Origin: DYJE01 sp041660385 | GTDB taxonomy: Bacteria; Desulfobacterota; Desulfobacteria; Desulfobacterales; Desulfolunaceae | Reading direction: 5' to 3' | DNA: 64,000 bases | NCBI GenBank assembly: GCA_041660385.1 | Contig: JBAZWJ010000029.1 | Coordinates: 7,369 to 71,368, forward strand | In this document: one piece after another, positions 55,355 to 64,000 of the stretch | How the letters are laid out: each line of letters starts with the position of its first letter | Numbering within the stretch: the first letter of the stretch is position 1 | Notes under the pieces: model-generated | Told to the model about the DNA's origin: nothing | What the model saw: the letters and a program-made list of their open reading frames with translations, nothing else | Databases searched by the model: none | Made by a program: the position numbers and the translations under genes

Positions 55355-55444
55355 ATGAGCGATGATTTTGTCATTGACAACTCTATTGTCATGGCCTGGT
55401 GCTTTGATGATGAAAGTGTAGTTTTCTACCAATTATCATTCTAA
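55355..55444 (+). pseudogene. N-terminal fragment of a PIN-domain (VapC-like) toxin
   Basis: A 29-codon frame starts MSDDFVIDNSIVMAWCFDDE, the first strand and helix of a PIN domain with its first metal-binding Asp (D8), then diverges into a stop. GAGGAG precedes the ATG. The other acidic residues of the fold are absent. It lies ten bases after the enoyl-CoA hydratase stop and looks like the remains of a toxin gene whose remainder was deleted. Confidence 0.65.
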
Positions 55445-55547
55445 TCTTGATCATCGTTTCGGCAATTGTTTATACTGATACGGTCGTTGGCGGTCTGGAG
55501 CGAGGCTTGACGCAGGTACTGTCAGTAGCTTGTTTTCCCTGCCATTG

Positions 55548-55934
55548 TTAGACGCGCTTTACCGGACCAGGATATTTGGCCACCTGTATATCGGCAGTCA
55601 GCAGCATTATGCCATCGACAATGGCCTGCGCTACGAGTAAGCGATCGAAGGGATCTTTATGGATTGTTGGCAAGGAACCGACAGCAACCACATGTTCACT
55701 GAGGATGGGCAATTCATGGTAGCCGTTGTCCAACAAGCTGCGTCGCAGTATTCGTGGATCGACTTTGAAGTCTTCGCGGCCCAATCCGCATTTGATTACA
55801 ATTTCCCACAGACTGGCGACACTGAAGAATAATTCGTTTTCAGAATCGTTCATCAGCGTCTGAGCATCTATTGGCAAATGTTCAATGCCTTGTGCTGCCC
55901 ATAGCAGCAGGTGAGTGTCCAGTAGCAGCTTCAT
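55548..55934 (-). CDS. PIN-domain toxin (VapC-like) of a type II toxin-antitoxin pair
   Basis: A 128-residue PIN-domain ribonuclease. The acidic metal-binding residues are all readable: D6 (LLLDTHLLLWA), E44 (SLWEIVIK), D94/D97 (HKDPFDRLLVAQA) and D115 (LTADIQVAKY). It belongs to the PIN subfamily that normally pairs with Phd/YefM antitoxins. Its start codon overlaps the stop of the antitoxin gene as ATGA (55931-55934), so translation is coupled. It probably cleaves RNA; which RNA is unknown. Confidence 0.93.
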   Translation of the reverse strand: MKLLLDTHLLLWAAQGIEHLPIDAQTLMNDSENELFFSVASLWEIVIKCGLGREDFKVDPRILRRSLLDNGYHELPILSEHVVAVGSLPTIHKDPFDRLLVAQAIVDGIMLLTADIQVAKYPGPVKRV

Positions 55935-56176
55935 GAGCCCTCTTCGAACATCTTTATAATCTCCGCTTCAGCCATCCGATCAAAGTCATCCGGCACAGTG
56001 ATTTGTCCAGCCATAAAACCGAACCGTCTGGCCTGGGAAGGCTCCGGCGCATTGAGCGGAATAACTTTGACCATTGGTTTTCCAGCCTTGGCAATGACGA
56101 ACGGCTCACCCTTGGAAGCTTGCTCTACCAGCCGGGATAAATGGGTTTTGGCATCGTGAATGTTGTACGTCTGCAT
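55931..56176 (-). CDS. Phd/YefM-family antitoxin
   Basis: An 81-residue antitoxin with the Phd fold: YNIHDAKTHLSRLVEQASKG EPFVIAKAGKPMVKVIPL over residues 3-40 is the DNA-binding and dimerisation part, and the C-terminal FDRMAEAEIIKMFEEGS is the toxin-binding tail. GAGGTGACATTATG gives the ribosome site. Antitoxin precedes toxin, with a 4-base overlap. Autorepression through the sequence upstream of 56176 is expected from the family. Confidence 0.92.
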   Translation of the reverse strand: MQTYNIHDAKTHLSRLVEQASKGEPFVIAKAGKPMVKVIPLNAPEPSQARRFGFMAGQITVPDDFDRMAEAEIIKMFEEGS

Positions 56177-56259
56177 AATGTCACCTCAATTGAACTTAGT
56201 TTCATCGACTTAGTTTAGCATGATCCGCTGTCATGTCAAGTTTGAATAGCGTCCCCTCC

Positions 56260-56680
56260 AATGCTGTTGACTTCAGCTATGCCTCATACGTCCAATTGCA
56301 TCGCGCAACAGCCCCTCGTTCCGGGTATTCTCCCTGACTTTAGCCGATAAGTCAGCATGGCAATTGAATCTTGTCAGCCAAAAAAGTAGACACCCTTTGA
56401 ATATCAATGTTATCGAGCGATGATTCAGAGTTTGAGAAACGAGGTCGGATAGAGGAACGAAATTAGGGCGGGTGGTGGCCATCGAGACAACGGTTTTATT
56501 CTATTCAAAGTTGATCACTGATACAGAATAAACATCCGATTATTATAAGGATCGGGTCATTTGTCGGGTTTCGTTCCTCTACCCGACCTACGAGAGTCTG
56601 ACGCATTCTTGCTATGAATAAATCTATCGGGTAAAGTCAGGGTTCTCCCCGGAACGAGGGCCGCTTAAGTCAACAGCATT
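56260..56680. repeat. MITE-like element with nested imperfect terminal inverted repeats
   Basis: Outer arms: AATGCTGTTGACTTCAGC (56260-56277) and GCTTAAGTCAACAGCATT (56663-56680). Next pair: CCCTCGTTCCGGG...CCTGACTTTAGCCGATA (56313-56349) and TATCGGGTAAAGTCAGG...CCGGAACGAGGG (56625-56660). Inner pair: GAGGTCGGATAGAGGAACGA (from 56441) and TTTCGTTCCTCTACCCGACC (from 56569). The arms are in mirror order, so the ~420 bases could fold into one long cruciform. There is no coding frame of merit. It fills most of the 520-base gap between the antitoxin and the IscU-like gene. Confidence 0.75.
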
Positions 56681-56696
56681 GATGGTGCCTGTGCCC

Positions 56697-57131
56697 CTAC
56701 GTCTGACTATTTGGATTATACTCGTCAATGGCCTTGTGAAGGGTTTTAACGGCCAGCTGAATGCAGTGGTGCTTCTTTTCAGGAATTTCTTCCAACACTT
56801 TGAAAATATCCCCATCGTTCACTTCTTTTGCAAAATCAAGGGATTTGCCTTTGATAATGTCCACAGCAGCCATGGCCGCTGATATGGCTCCGGCGCATCC
56901 CAGCACTTCGTATTTGGCGTCTTCGATGACGTTGTCTTTGATCTTCAGGTATATGGTCATGGTGTCGCCGCAGGAACCTATAAAATCGGACACCTGGTCG
57001 GCATCTGCGATACGGCCCATGTGAGGTTTCATAAAATAGTATCGTGCGGCTGTTTCGGAATACCCGGTCTGGGTCATGGCTATGATCATATCGCCCTGGG
57101 GCTGGGATGCTGAAGTCTGACAATCGTTCAT
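56697..57131 (-). CDS. IscU/NifU-type Fe-S cluster scaffold-like protein
   Basis: A 144-residue protein of the IscU/NifU N-terminal family. The three cluster-ligand cysteines fit the standard pattern: C54 (GSCGD, with D56 in the place of the scaffold Asp), C79 (LGCAGA) and C123 (HHCIQLA). It carries a 50-residue N-terminal extension not seen in IscU. The start at ATG 57131 has GGAG seven bases upstream; the ATG at 57143 has none. It is not next to a cysteine desulfurase gene. It lies 200 bases downstream of the glycyl radical enzyme on the same strand, so it could assemble clusters for that enzyme's activase. Confidence 0.88.
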   Translation of the reverse strand: MNDCQTSASQPQGDMIIAMTQTGYSETAARYYFMKPHMGRIADADQVSDFIGSCGDTMTIYLKIKDNVIEDAKYEVLGCAGAISAAMAAVDIIKGKSLDFAKEVNDGDIFKVLEEIPEKKHHCIQLAVKTLHKAIDEYNPNSQT

Positions 57132-57239
57132 GGTTTTCTCCATAAAATCATTGTGTTGATGTTCTTATTTTTTGAAGTAGTCAACGTAATAAGAATGGGG
57201 AGAGAAGTCAAGGGTTGAAATGAAAAGAAAGCGGTTTGA

Positions 57240-57283
57240 CTCAGTGGACTTTATTGACGTTCTGGACAGTGGACAGAGTAGAC
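57240..57283. repeat. GTGGAC-family repeat
   Basis: Several GTGGAC/GACGTTCTGGACAGTGGAC units in direct order occupy the gap between the IscU-like gene and the glycyl radical enzyme gene, directly before another REP-like palindrome. Confidence 0.65.
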
Positions 57284-57291
57284 TCCAATCT

Positions 57292-57318
57292 GTAGGGGCG
57301 GGTTCCAAACCCGCCCCG
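57292..57318. repeat. Dispersed palindrome GGCGGGTTCCAAACCCGCC
   Basis: Copy of the family at 34261, 34571, 36750, 54276 and 54331, with the GTAGGGG lead; it ends 14 bases before the 3' end of the glycyl radical enzyme gene. Confidence 0.85.
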
Positions 57319-57331
57319 GATAAAATCAAAA

Positions 57332-60299
57332 TCACATACTGAATTCAGACCGCCGGATCACCTCGTGCTGAAGGTCGGGGTGGAGCCGTGTGAAATAGCC
57401 ACAATATCCTGAAATTCTGACCATAAGATCCTGGTAATGTTCCGGGTGCATCATGGCGTCTTTCAGGATGTCTGTGTTGACCACATTGAACTGGAGCTGC
57501 ATGCCGCCCTGGTCCATGTAGGTTCCGGCATAATGGGCCATTCGGGTCACGGCCTGATCATGGCTGTCGCTTGCGGAGGGAACAACCCGCACATTAAAGG
57601 CCATGTTGTTGTCCAGGGTTTTCGGATCAAGCCCTGCCACATCACGAAGGTTGTCGAGAAGGTTTTTCGACGCGCTGGGATGGGGAGTTAAGCCCGGCGT
57701 GAAAGGTTCTCCGGCCAGCCGTCCCGAAGGCAATGCGCCTGTTAAACGTCCATAAGCCGAATGGTAGGACATGGACCAGAATCCCGATGTGTAATGACCG
57801 CCCCTGTAATTTTTCTGGCTTCGCAGATAACCGGATACAAAACCTGTCACATGACGTGCCATGCCTAATGCCTCTGTATCACCCGACCCAAAACGCGGAA
57901 CGCGGGTCCGGGTCAATGCGTGAAGGCCAGGATCATTTTTGAAATCCGTGTCAATGGCTTTTTTCATATCCTGAAATGTCACAAGCCCAAGATCGAACAC
58001 CAGTTTTTTAACCGCCATCAAGGAATCTACAACATCCGCAAGACCGGTCAACGCCACACCGCTTGAATTGTACAACGCCCCGCCTCGCGTGGCTCCCCGT
58101 CCGGTTTTTACACATCCTTCCATCATGGCAGAAAGAAGGGGGGCCGGATGATGGTTCTGATAAATGATGCCGAGCTGGTTGTTGCCGATCACGCTCTGCT
58201 CAAGTATAAAGCGGCACTGAATTTCAAAGGCGTTCATGAAATCATCGAATGTCTTGAAATCTCCATCTTCAATAGATCCCGTATCCGGTCCCAGCTTCCA
58301 GTGATTCAAAGGATGAATTCCATTATTCAAAGCCATTTCCAGCGGAGACACCAGATTTACTTCAAGACTTGATGTGGCACTGGAATGTTTGCCCATGATA
58401 CCCGGTTCCACGCATCCGATGGGTGTCCAGTCACGCACATGGGTGATATCCCAGCCATTCTGTCCAAGGGCTTCCATCACCGCGTCATCACTGTGGATGC
58501 AGGGGGTTGAACCGGTGATATAGTTCACATCGCAGGCCCTTTTGAGGAATGTCTGACTGTTTACGCCTTTTTTAAAACGGNNNNNNNNNNTTGGGATCGT
58601 TCAAAGCCAGCATTTCCGTGGCTTTAAGAATGATATAACTCATATCATTTACTGCGTCATTGCCCTCTGGCGTCACACCGCCCACCACAATCGTCGTGTT
58701 TGGGGGCGTTCCCGAATTCAGCCAGATGCCGATTTCAGGTGAGGGAATTTCATGACTTGCAATTTTTAGGAACAGGCAGCCCATGAGTTCCATAACATGG
58801 GCGATATACGCTTTCCGTTCTTCTTCCGTCGTCCGTTTCGACATGTCGCTTTCAAAATAGGGCTGGAGAATCTGGTCCAGACGACCAAGGGACGGACCGT
58901 CATCGGTGATTTCAAGACCTGTGGCGATATGAATGATGGCAAGTGCCTGAACCGCCTCGTCCAATGTTCGGGCCGGAAGTTGGGGAACCCTTTCAAGAAT
59001 GGCGTGCATGGTTTCAAGCTCCGCCCGCCGAATGGGATCATGGGTTTCCGCTGCCTTTTGTTTCGCAAGATTTGCAAGATGGACACCGTAAACGGCAACA
59101 GCCTCCAGAGTGATGATCATGGCATTCAAAGTATTTTTCTTTTCTTCATCCGCCTGGACATCACGGGCCAGTTCGGCGCGGATATCATCAGCCAGACCTT
59201 TTGTACCTCGGGTCAGAACAAGGCTGTAAGCCGGAGCCATCTGGCAGATGGACACGGTTTTCCAGAAAAAGACGGAAAAGAACCGGTCATGGATCTGAGC
59301 GGGAAGAGGGTTGTTGAAATCAATTTTCCATAGTTCCTGGATGTTCCGTTTGGCCCAGAAAGGAAACACATGTTTATGAAGGGTGTTTATGGTTTCGTCG
59401 CTGATGGTGTATGGCTGGAGTTTTCGTTTATGAAACGTCCGAAGCTCACCCCAGCAGAATGTCCCGTAGGCATAAGGCTGGCCCACAGCACCGAATACCG
59501 GGTTTTCCGTATAACTTCCGGCGATCAGATCATTATCCCTGATGGCTGGCATTTTATGTTCCATCAGATATCGGAAACTCTCGGCTTTTCTAAGATTAGG
59601 GTCCCATGCGCTGCCGTCGATTTTCTGTTCATAGCCATTTTCGATAAAAAAATCGGTGAGGAGTTTTCCGTGTTCCGCCGACACCTCGGGTCGCAAAGAA
59701 AAATACGTATCTCTGAATCCGGCAACTCTCGGGAAATCATCAAGATCCACATCGGCAAAGTAAGGATCTTCCAGGTATTTAACGCCAGGGTCGTTCCGTT
59801 CACCACGGATTCGGCTCTGCCGTCTCTTTTTCTTTTCACTCCGACAAGCTGAAAGGGCAACCGGGTCTTCCTGCTGTTGAGATAACGTACCTTCTGCGGC
59901 TGACTCGGAAACATCCTCATCACCCCCAAGCACACTGAGCAGATATTCAAAAAGTCCCATGAGAATCAGGTTTCCGCCAACCTTGACCTTACCTGTGAGA
60001 ACAAGATTGATGAGAATATCTCCTTTGGCTCCCAGATAAGTGGCCACGGTGTCTTCATCGGCAAAGGTCACCATCGTGTCCACATGTGAAGGCGCAGGGC
60101 TTTCAACGGAAACAACGCCATCTTTGATGATCACTGCTTGCTCAACTTTGCCGTCTTCAGACCGAAGACCCACGGAAAGATCAATCCATCCCTGAGTCCC
60201 CTTCAATTCGGATTGAAGTCCGGGGTCCGAGTTAAAGCACAACGCGAAAAGAGTCAAACTTTCCTTCAATTGGTCGTCAATGGAAACAAAGCTGTCCAT
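57332..60299 (-). CDS. SCP2-domain/glycyl radical enzyme fusion, interrupted by a scaffold gap
   Basis: Glycyl radical enzyme of the pyruvate formate-lyase superfamily, about 985 residues, split by ten N. The N-terminal piece (60299-58591) begins with a ~130-residue SCP2 sterol-carrier-like domain (HVDTMVTFADEDTVATYLGA, LTGKVKVGGNLILMGL), then a charged linker (KKKRRQSRIRGE) and the PFL-type helical N-terminal domain. The frame resumes right after the gap with RFKKGVNSQTFLKRACDVNY. The C-terminal piece has TPIGCVEPG, containing the active-site Cys and the following Glu typical of dehydratase/eliminase-type members, and the glycyl radical loop RISGYCGYF near the end. AGGAGG precedes ATG 60299. 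No activase gene is adjacent. The apparent stop in the frame after the N run is an artefact of the gap length. Confidence 0.85.
58581..58590. other. Scaffold gap (10 N)
   Basis: Ten undetermined bases inside the glycyl radical enzyme gene. The reading frames on the two sides differ by a non-multiple of three at this length, so the true gap size is not 10; by comparison with other family members a few to ten codons may be missing. Confidence 0.99.
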
Positions 60300-60369
60300 G
60301 GTTTCCTCCTGGCTGGTTTTGTTTAGATTTCGTGTAATAGTATCATTTTATTAAAAGCGCAAATGTCCG

Positions 60370-60452
60370 TTACGTATGTAGGGTGGGCTATCGCCCACCA
60401 TTTGTGGTGGGCGATAGCCCACCCTACGGCATGTTATTTCATGCGCTCTGTA
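60370..60452. repeat. Hairpin repeat GGTGGGCTATCGCCCACC with conserved flanks, copy B
   Basis: TACGTATGTAGGGTGGGC, a long palindrome around CCATTTGTGG, and GCCCACCCTACGGC followed by ATGTTATTTCATGCGCTCTG. It is the reverse complement of copy A (54416-54500) over its entire length, with few changes. The rest of 60300-60648 holds the promoter region of the glycyl radical enzyme gene and the terminator at 60603. Confidence 0.85.
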
Positions 60453-60602
60453 AAAATAATCATACACAGGAAATGAAGATCCGAATTTTTAGATACTATA
60501 CCCTGTGAACACCAGGAAAAATAGGTGCGTATACGCCATGATAGGAGAAATCGTGCCAGAAGGTGAAGTGAGTTGATGAGGCGGTGAAGCGCAGAAAATA
60601 AA

Positions 60603-60630
60603 AGAAGCGGGCCGCAAGCAGCCCGCTTCT
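60603..60630 (-). terminator. Rho-independent terminator of the large DUF1566 protein gene
   Basis: On the minus strand AGAAGCGGGC and GCCCGCTTCT pair around an 8-base loop, followed by TTTATTTT. It starts 18 bases after the stop codon at 60649. Confidence 0.88.
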
Positions 60631-60648
60631 CCTTTGGGAATGCCGTTC

Positions 60649-63600
60649 TTATTCGGGATTACCACCACGAACAGCACGGAAGACGTTTGAGTTAGTATAA
60701 TCGCCTATGGTTATGGCTTCAGCGCCTGAATTAAAATCAATCTGCCAGCCATAATGGGAGTCTGTCAAGCCGGGACACGTGGTCGATGTCCAATATACGG
60801 CTTCCGAATCCGGGAATACGGTGGCATAGCCAACACTGTCATCAATGGATGCATCAAGAAGACTGAGCATTTCGTTTCGGCTCGGCACACGCCAATCGTT
60901 GTATGTGGCGAATTCCAATGTATTACTGAAGGCCAAAGCGTTTTCAAAGGTCATAAACAGACCGTTGTTCGCATTCTGCCGCATCCACATGAGCCCGGTT
61001 TTAGAGTCAAAGACTGTTCCGTCACCGTTCACGATAAAACGGATCTGTATGACACCCCGGACTGCAATACTCCGCAAGGTCTGCTGGATACTCACTTCGT
61101 TCGTCTGGCCGGTAATCAAGGAAAAGACAAGGGCTTTCCCAGGATCGGTTTCAGCCAGAACGGTGGTCCAGAAACTGCCCGTTAATGGCACGCCTGTAAA
61201 GACGGATGAAAAGTCGAACGTACTGTCTTGTTCGAGAATATCCAGCAGGGTGTTCATATCATTTTCAGTCGGGAGGCGCCAGTCTTCCTCTGATAATGAA
61301 TTCATTATATCCAATCGACTAATCGCATAATTCCAAGTGCTGTTTGTAGAATCGATGTTGTTCCAAATAAGTCCAGTTTCAGTATCTGCCAACGTTCCGT
61401 CAGCGTTTGAAATAAGACGGGATGTGAGATTCTGGCCTCCGCGTACGGAGATCACCCGGAAGTGACCTGTTTTGTTTTCGTTGTAACTTTCACCGAACCT
61501 GAACGAAACAGTGTAAGCTTTTTCGCCGCTGCCCAGCTTTGTTATGGTCCAGTAACTGTCCGATGCCATCCGGGGGAAGTAAGCCTTATCAATGGCCGGG
61601 TTTTTCAAATCCAGATGAGCGATGGTGGCAAGTTCCGTCAACGTGGGCACACGCCAGTCTTCAAAACCGGCAAGATTGAGGGATTCCGCATAATCAACCG
61701 CCTCATCATACGCGTACACATCACCCTGATTATCGACGGTTTTGACCTCCCAGTAAAACCCGGTGATATTGTCGCGCACCGCAAACCATTCCGTCGCGCC
61801 AACATCGAGAAGATCGCCGTTTGCCGCAATTTTTGTCAGAGACGGCTCGTTGATCAGGTAGTCTCCGTCCTCTCCCGGTCTTCCTGTATAGGACGTGACC
61901 TGCCCCGTATCGGGAATGACTTGAAGAGAGTCGTCGTCGTTTTCCCCGTTGCAGTTCGTGTCCAGAAGATCGTCGAATATTTCCACAAGACCGGGGGACA
62001 CCGTGCTGTCTCCATCATTGCAATCACGATCCGTGAATGAATATCCAACAGGTGGATGAACGGTATCAGGAACCTCACGTACCTCGCTCAAGCCTGCCCC
62101 GACACCATCTCCGTCACCGTCCACATAAAAAGATATTTTCTGAAGATTATCGCAGTTGTTGTCCAGACCGTCATCCACCAGCTCCGTCATGCTTGGATTG
62201 ATGGATTTGTTGCTGTCATCGCAGTCATCAAAATTTCGAACATAGGTAGCAGGTTGGGTTTCTTTGACAAGATAGATGCTTTGATCACCAAATCCGTCGT
62301 TATCGCTGTCCTTATACCATGTAAAAGCATCGCTTCCCGTGCAATCCTGATCAATATCGTCGTCAGGAAGATCGGCTGCGCCCGGGTTGATTAAGTCTCC
62401 TTTTATAGGAAGAGCATTAGGATCGTCATTGCAATCCGCGTTGTTCGCTACATATCCGACCGGCTGCATATCCATGGCGTCGATGATCATCCGCACGGCA
62501 TCGTCACCGTAACCATCTCCATCTCTGTCTTTGTACCATGTTTTGGCCATGGGTTTATGACCGCCACGAACAGCTCTCACCCATTTTAATTCCGACTTGC
62601 TGTTATAAACTATGCTCGTGGTGAAAAAATCAACACTCCATGCAAAATTCATAAATGAATTAAAGAAGGTTGTGGACGTCCAGTATCCGCCCTGATTCGT
62701 ATTGGTAAACATCGGATCAATGGTCGGACTCGGTCGGTCAAAACTGAGGAGAGACGTTAATTCATTCTTGTTTGGCAGACGCCAATCGGAATAGCCTCCC
62801 AGGCTGAGGTTTTCGCAGTAGGTAAGGGCATCGTTGAATGTCTTGCCGTTACCTGAAGCTGATTCTTTTTGCCACATCAAACCCGTTTTATTATCGATGA
62901 TAATTCCCGACACATACCCCTTGAATTCAGATGTTTTTTCCACACCACGTACAGCCCAAACCTGGAGTGATTCCGTTTTGGCTCCGGTAAGAGGGGCGAT
63001 GGAAGACAGTGAATAAAACCAGGCTTTTGTGGTATCCGAAGCAACGGGTGTTCCTGACCATATCTTGTCGCTCGTTTTTACCAAGGGGAAATAGGTTGTC
63101 GTAATGCTTGGGTTTGTGTTTGAACTGTTGGCCAGATAGGCGAGCTCTTTAATGGATGGAAGGCGCCATTCGCTGCTGTTGCCGAAGTTCGAATTATTCA
63201 ACTCAGAAATGACTTTGTCGCTGGCCTCTTCCACGGTGTATGTGTTGTCCGCATCATGGATGTTCGTGGAGTTTTTAACCCCATCCGATGAATCCTTTAA
63301 CACCCATATAAGACTGGTGACCTGATCTTTGACCATCCTCCAGGATGTCGCTGTCACTTGAAGTTCATTTCCATTTTCATCAAGCTTCACATAGGAAGGC
63401 GGATTGATCAGGTAATCGGAATCTTCTCCATAGGTGTTCGTGTAAGATGCAAGCTGACCCGTGTCAGGAATAATCGGAAGTTCGTCCATATCTCCATTGC
63501 AGTTGTTATCTATTCCATCCCCGATGTCCACCGCCATGGGGTTGATGCTTGATTCTCCGTCATTACAGTCAAACGAATTATTCACATAACCGGCCGGCTG

Positions 63601-64000
63601 AATTTCCGACGCCAAAAGGCTGTTAACATTTCCGAAGCCGTCACTGTCACTGTCCTGATACCAGGAAACACTTTCCAAACCATTGCAGTCATTGTCAAGG
63701 CCGTCATTCGGAATTTCTTCCATGGCCGGATTGACCAGATTGTTGCTGTCAACGAGATCACGATTGTCTTGCACATAACCTAAATTCGAAAGATCCGACT
63801 CCGAAATCACAGCTATCAACGGGTTTCCAAAGCCGTCTCCATCACTGTCCAGGTACCATGTAAAACCATACAAACCATTGCAATCATTGTCTATTCCGTC
63901 GTCAGCGAGTTCCGTCATGCCTGGATTGATAGAAATATTGCTGTCATTGCAGTCACCGCCCCCGACTGCATAGCCCGATGGGACCGCCGAATCCGAATTA
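60649..64000 (-). CDS. Giant DUF1566 (Lcl C-terminal) protein with calcium/metal-binding-motif repeats, 5' end outside window
   Basis: The frame is open to the right edge; at least 1116 residues are visible. It alternates two module types. The first is the putative metal-binding motif repeat, Asp/Asn-rich units of the form DGIDNDCNG and WYxDxDxDGFG with DCNDG, about seven times (for example around residues 1-150 and 480-690 of the visible part). The second is the DUF1566/Lcl domain with its ending (E/D)WRxP...NE(L/M) and WTST...VRG, five times (first near residues 190-330, last at 985-1085). Such proteins are exported and thought to act at the cell surface. The signal peptide must be beyond the window. 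The ~110-residue Lcl units differ strongly from each other, so they are old duplications. Terminator at 60603. Confidence 0.85.
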   Translation of the reverse strand, partial: NSDSAVPSGYAVGGGDCNDSNISINPGMTELADDGIDNDCNGLYGFTWYLDSDGDGFGNPLIAVISESDLSNLGYVQDNRDLVDSNNLVNPAMEEIPNDGLDNDCNGLESVSWYQDSDSDGFGNVNSLLASEIQPAGYVNNSFDCNDGESSINPMAVDIGDGIDNNCNGDMDELPIIPDTGQLASYTNTYGEDSDYLINPPSYVKLDENGNELQVTATSWRMVKDQVTSLIWVLKDSSDGVKNSTNIHDADNTYTVEEASDKVISELNNSNFGNSSEWRLPSIKELAYLANSSNTNPSITTTYFPLVKTSDKIWSGTPVASDTTKAWFYSLSSIAPLTGAKTESLQVWAVRGVEKTSEFKGYVSGIIIDNKTGLMWQKESASGNGKTFNDALTYCENLSLGGYSDWRLPNKNELTSLLSFDRPSPTIDPMFTNTNQGGYWTSTTFFNSFMNFAWSVDFFTTSIVYNSKSELKWVRAVRGGHKPMAKTWYKDRDGDGYGDDAVRMIIDAMDMQPVGYVANNADCNDDPNALPIKGDLINPGAADLPDDDIDQDCTGSDAFTWYKDSDNDGFGDQSIYLVKETQPATYVRNFDDCDDSNKSINPSMTELVDDGLDNNCDNLQKISFYVDGDGDGVGAGLSEVREVPDTVHPPVGYSFTDRDCNDGDSTVSPGLVEIFDDLLDTNCNGENDDDSLQVIPDTGQVTSYTGRPGEDGDYLINEPSLTKIAANGDLLDVGATEWFAVRDNITGFYWEVKTVDNQGDVYAYDEAVDYAESLNLAGFEDWRVPTLTELATIAHLDLKNPAIDKAYFPRMASDSYWTITKLGSGEKAYTVSFRFGESYNENKTGHFRVISVRGGQNLTSRLISNADGTLADTETGLIWNNIDSTNSTWNYAISRLDIMNSLSEEDWRLPTENDMNTLLDILEQDSTFDFSSVFTGVPLTGSFWTTVLAETDPGKALVFSLITGQTNEVSIQQTLRSIAVRGVIQIRFIVNGDGTVFDSKTGLMWMRQNANNGLFMTFENALAFSNTLEFATYNDWRVPSRNEMLSLLDASIDDSVGYATVFPDSEAVYWTSTTCPGLTDSHYGWQIDFNSGAEAITIGDYTNSNVFRAVRGGNPE

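Noticed and set aside
60649..64000. Diversity-generating retroelement target in the DUF1566 protein
   Set aside because: DUF1566-like folds can be such targets, but no reverse transcriptase gene or template repeat is visible in the window.

Overview
The window looks like a draft chromosome segment of a strictly anaerobic Desulfobacterota-type bacterium (sulfate reducer or syntroph, Desulfobacterales-like). The reasons are the mix of two stand-alone molybdopterin oxidoreductases, an FmdE protein, a giant 2-hydroxyacyl-CoA dehydratase-type activase, an SCP2-fused glycyl radical enzyme, a 4-hydroxybutyryl-CoA dehydratase-like protein beside acyl-CoA dehydrogenase and enoyl-CoA hydratase, a DUF1566/metal-binding-motif giant protein, flagellar genes and NtrC-type regulation. 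Taxonomy is an inference from gene content. A run of 10 N at 58581-58590 shows that this is a scaffold. No rRNA, tRNA or CRISPR array was recognised.

Layout. 1-7.6 kb: end of a receiver-domain protein, a phosphopantetheinyl transferase, uppP, then a sensor kinase and a sigma-54 response regulator on either side of a molybdopterin oxidoreductase. 7.6-16.4 kb: thioesterase-like protein and MarR regulator behind a perfect 40-bp palindromic operator, a 15-codon remnant matching the C-terminus of a molybdopterin oxidoreductase, FmdE, a MoeA-like protein, the 1423-residue CoA-enzyme activase and a Kef antiporter gene missing its middle. 16.4-22.3 kb: DUF3124 lipo/periplasmic protein, TetR, a translationally coupled molybdopterin oxidoreductase/alcohol dehydrogenase pair with double operators, a nested palindromic repeat block and a GntR regulator. 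22.3-30 kb: flagellar rod-distal operon flgD-flgE-flgK-flgL-fliD-orf. 30-37.5 kb: IS3 remnant, AsmA/DUF748 protein, a ribbon-helix-helix gene boxed by inverted repeats, a Tat-exported phosphodiesterase-like protein. 37.8-45.4 kb: carA-carB-purF, a cyclic-nucleotide-binding-domain protein and a radical SAM protein. 45.4-49.1 kb: a CheB/CheR/PAS/kinase/receiver gene broken at three places, and an intact receiver protein. 49.3-55.4 kb: a single-chain tandem TetR regulator facing an acyl-CoA dehydrogenase / AbfD-like dehydratase / enoyl-CoA hydratase cluster. 55.3-57.1 kb: PIN fragment, Phd/PIN toxin-antitoxin pair, a MITE-like palindrome, an IscU-like scaffold. 57.3-60.3 kb: SCP2-glycyl radical enzyme across the scaffold gap. 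60.6-64 kb: a repeat-rich DUF1566 surface-type protein running off the end.

How the genes work together. The recurring theme is anaerobic carbon metabolism through radical or Mo/W and Fe-S chemistry, each module under its own small-ligand regulator (MarR, TetR, GntR, tandem TetR) with operators readable in the DNA. Carbamoyl phosphate and purine genes form a housekeeping island. A second theme is genome wear: at least six gene remnants or internal deletions and at least seven dispersed palindromic repeat families occupy the intergenic spaces. Some of the deletions may be assembly errors, which read mapping would settle.
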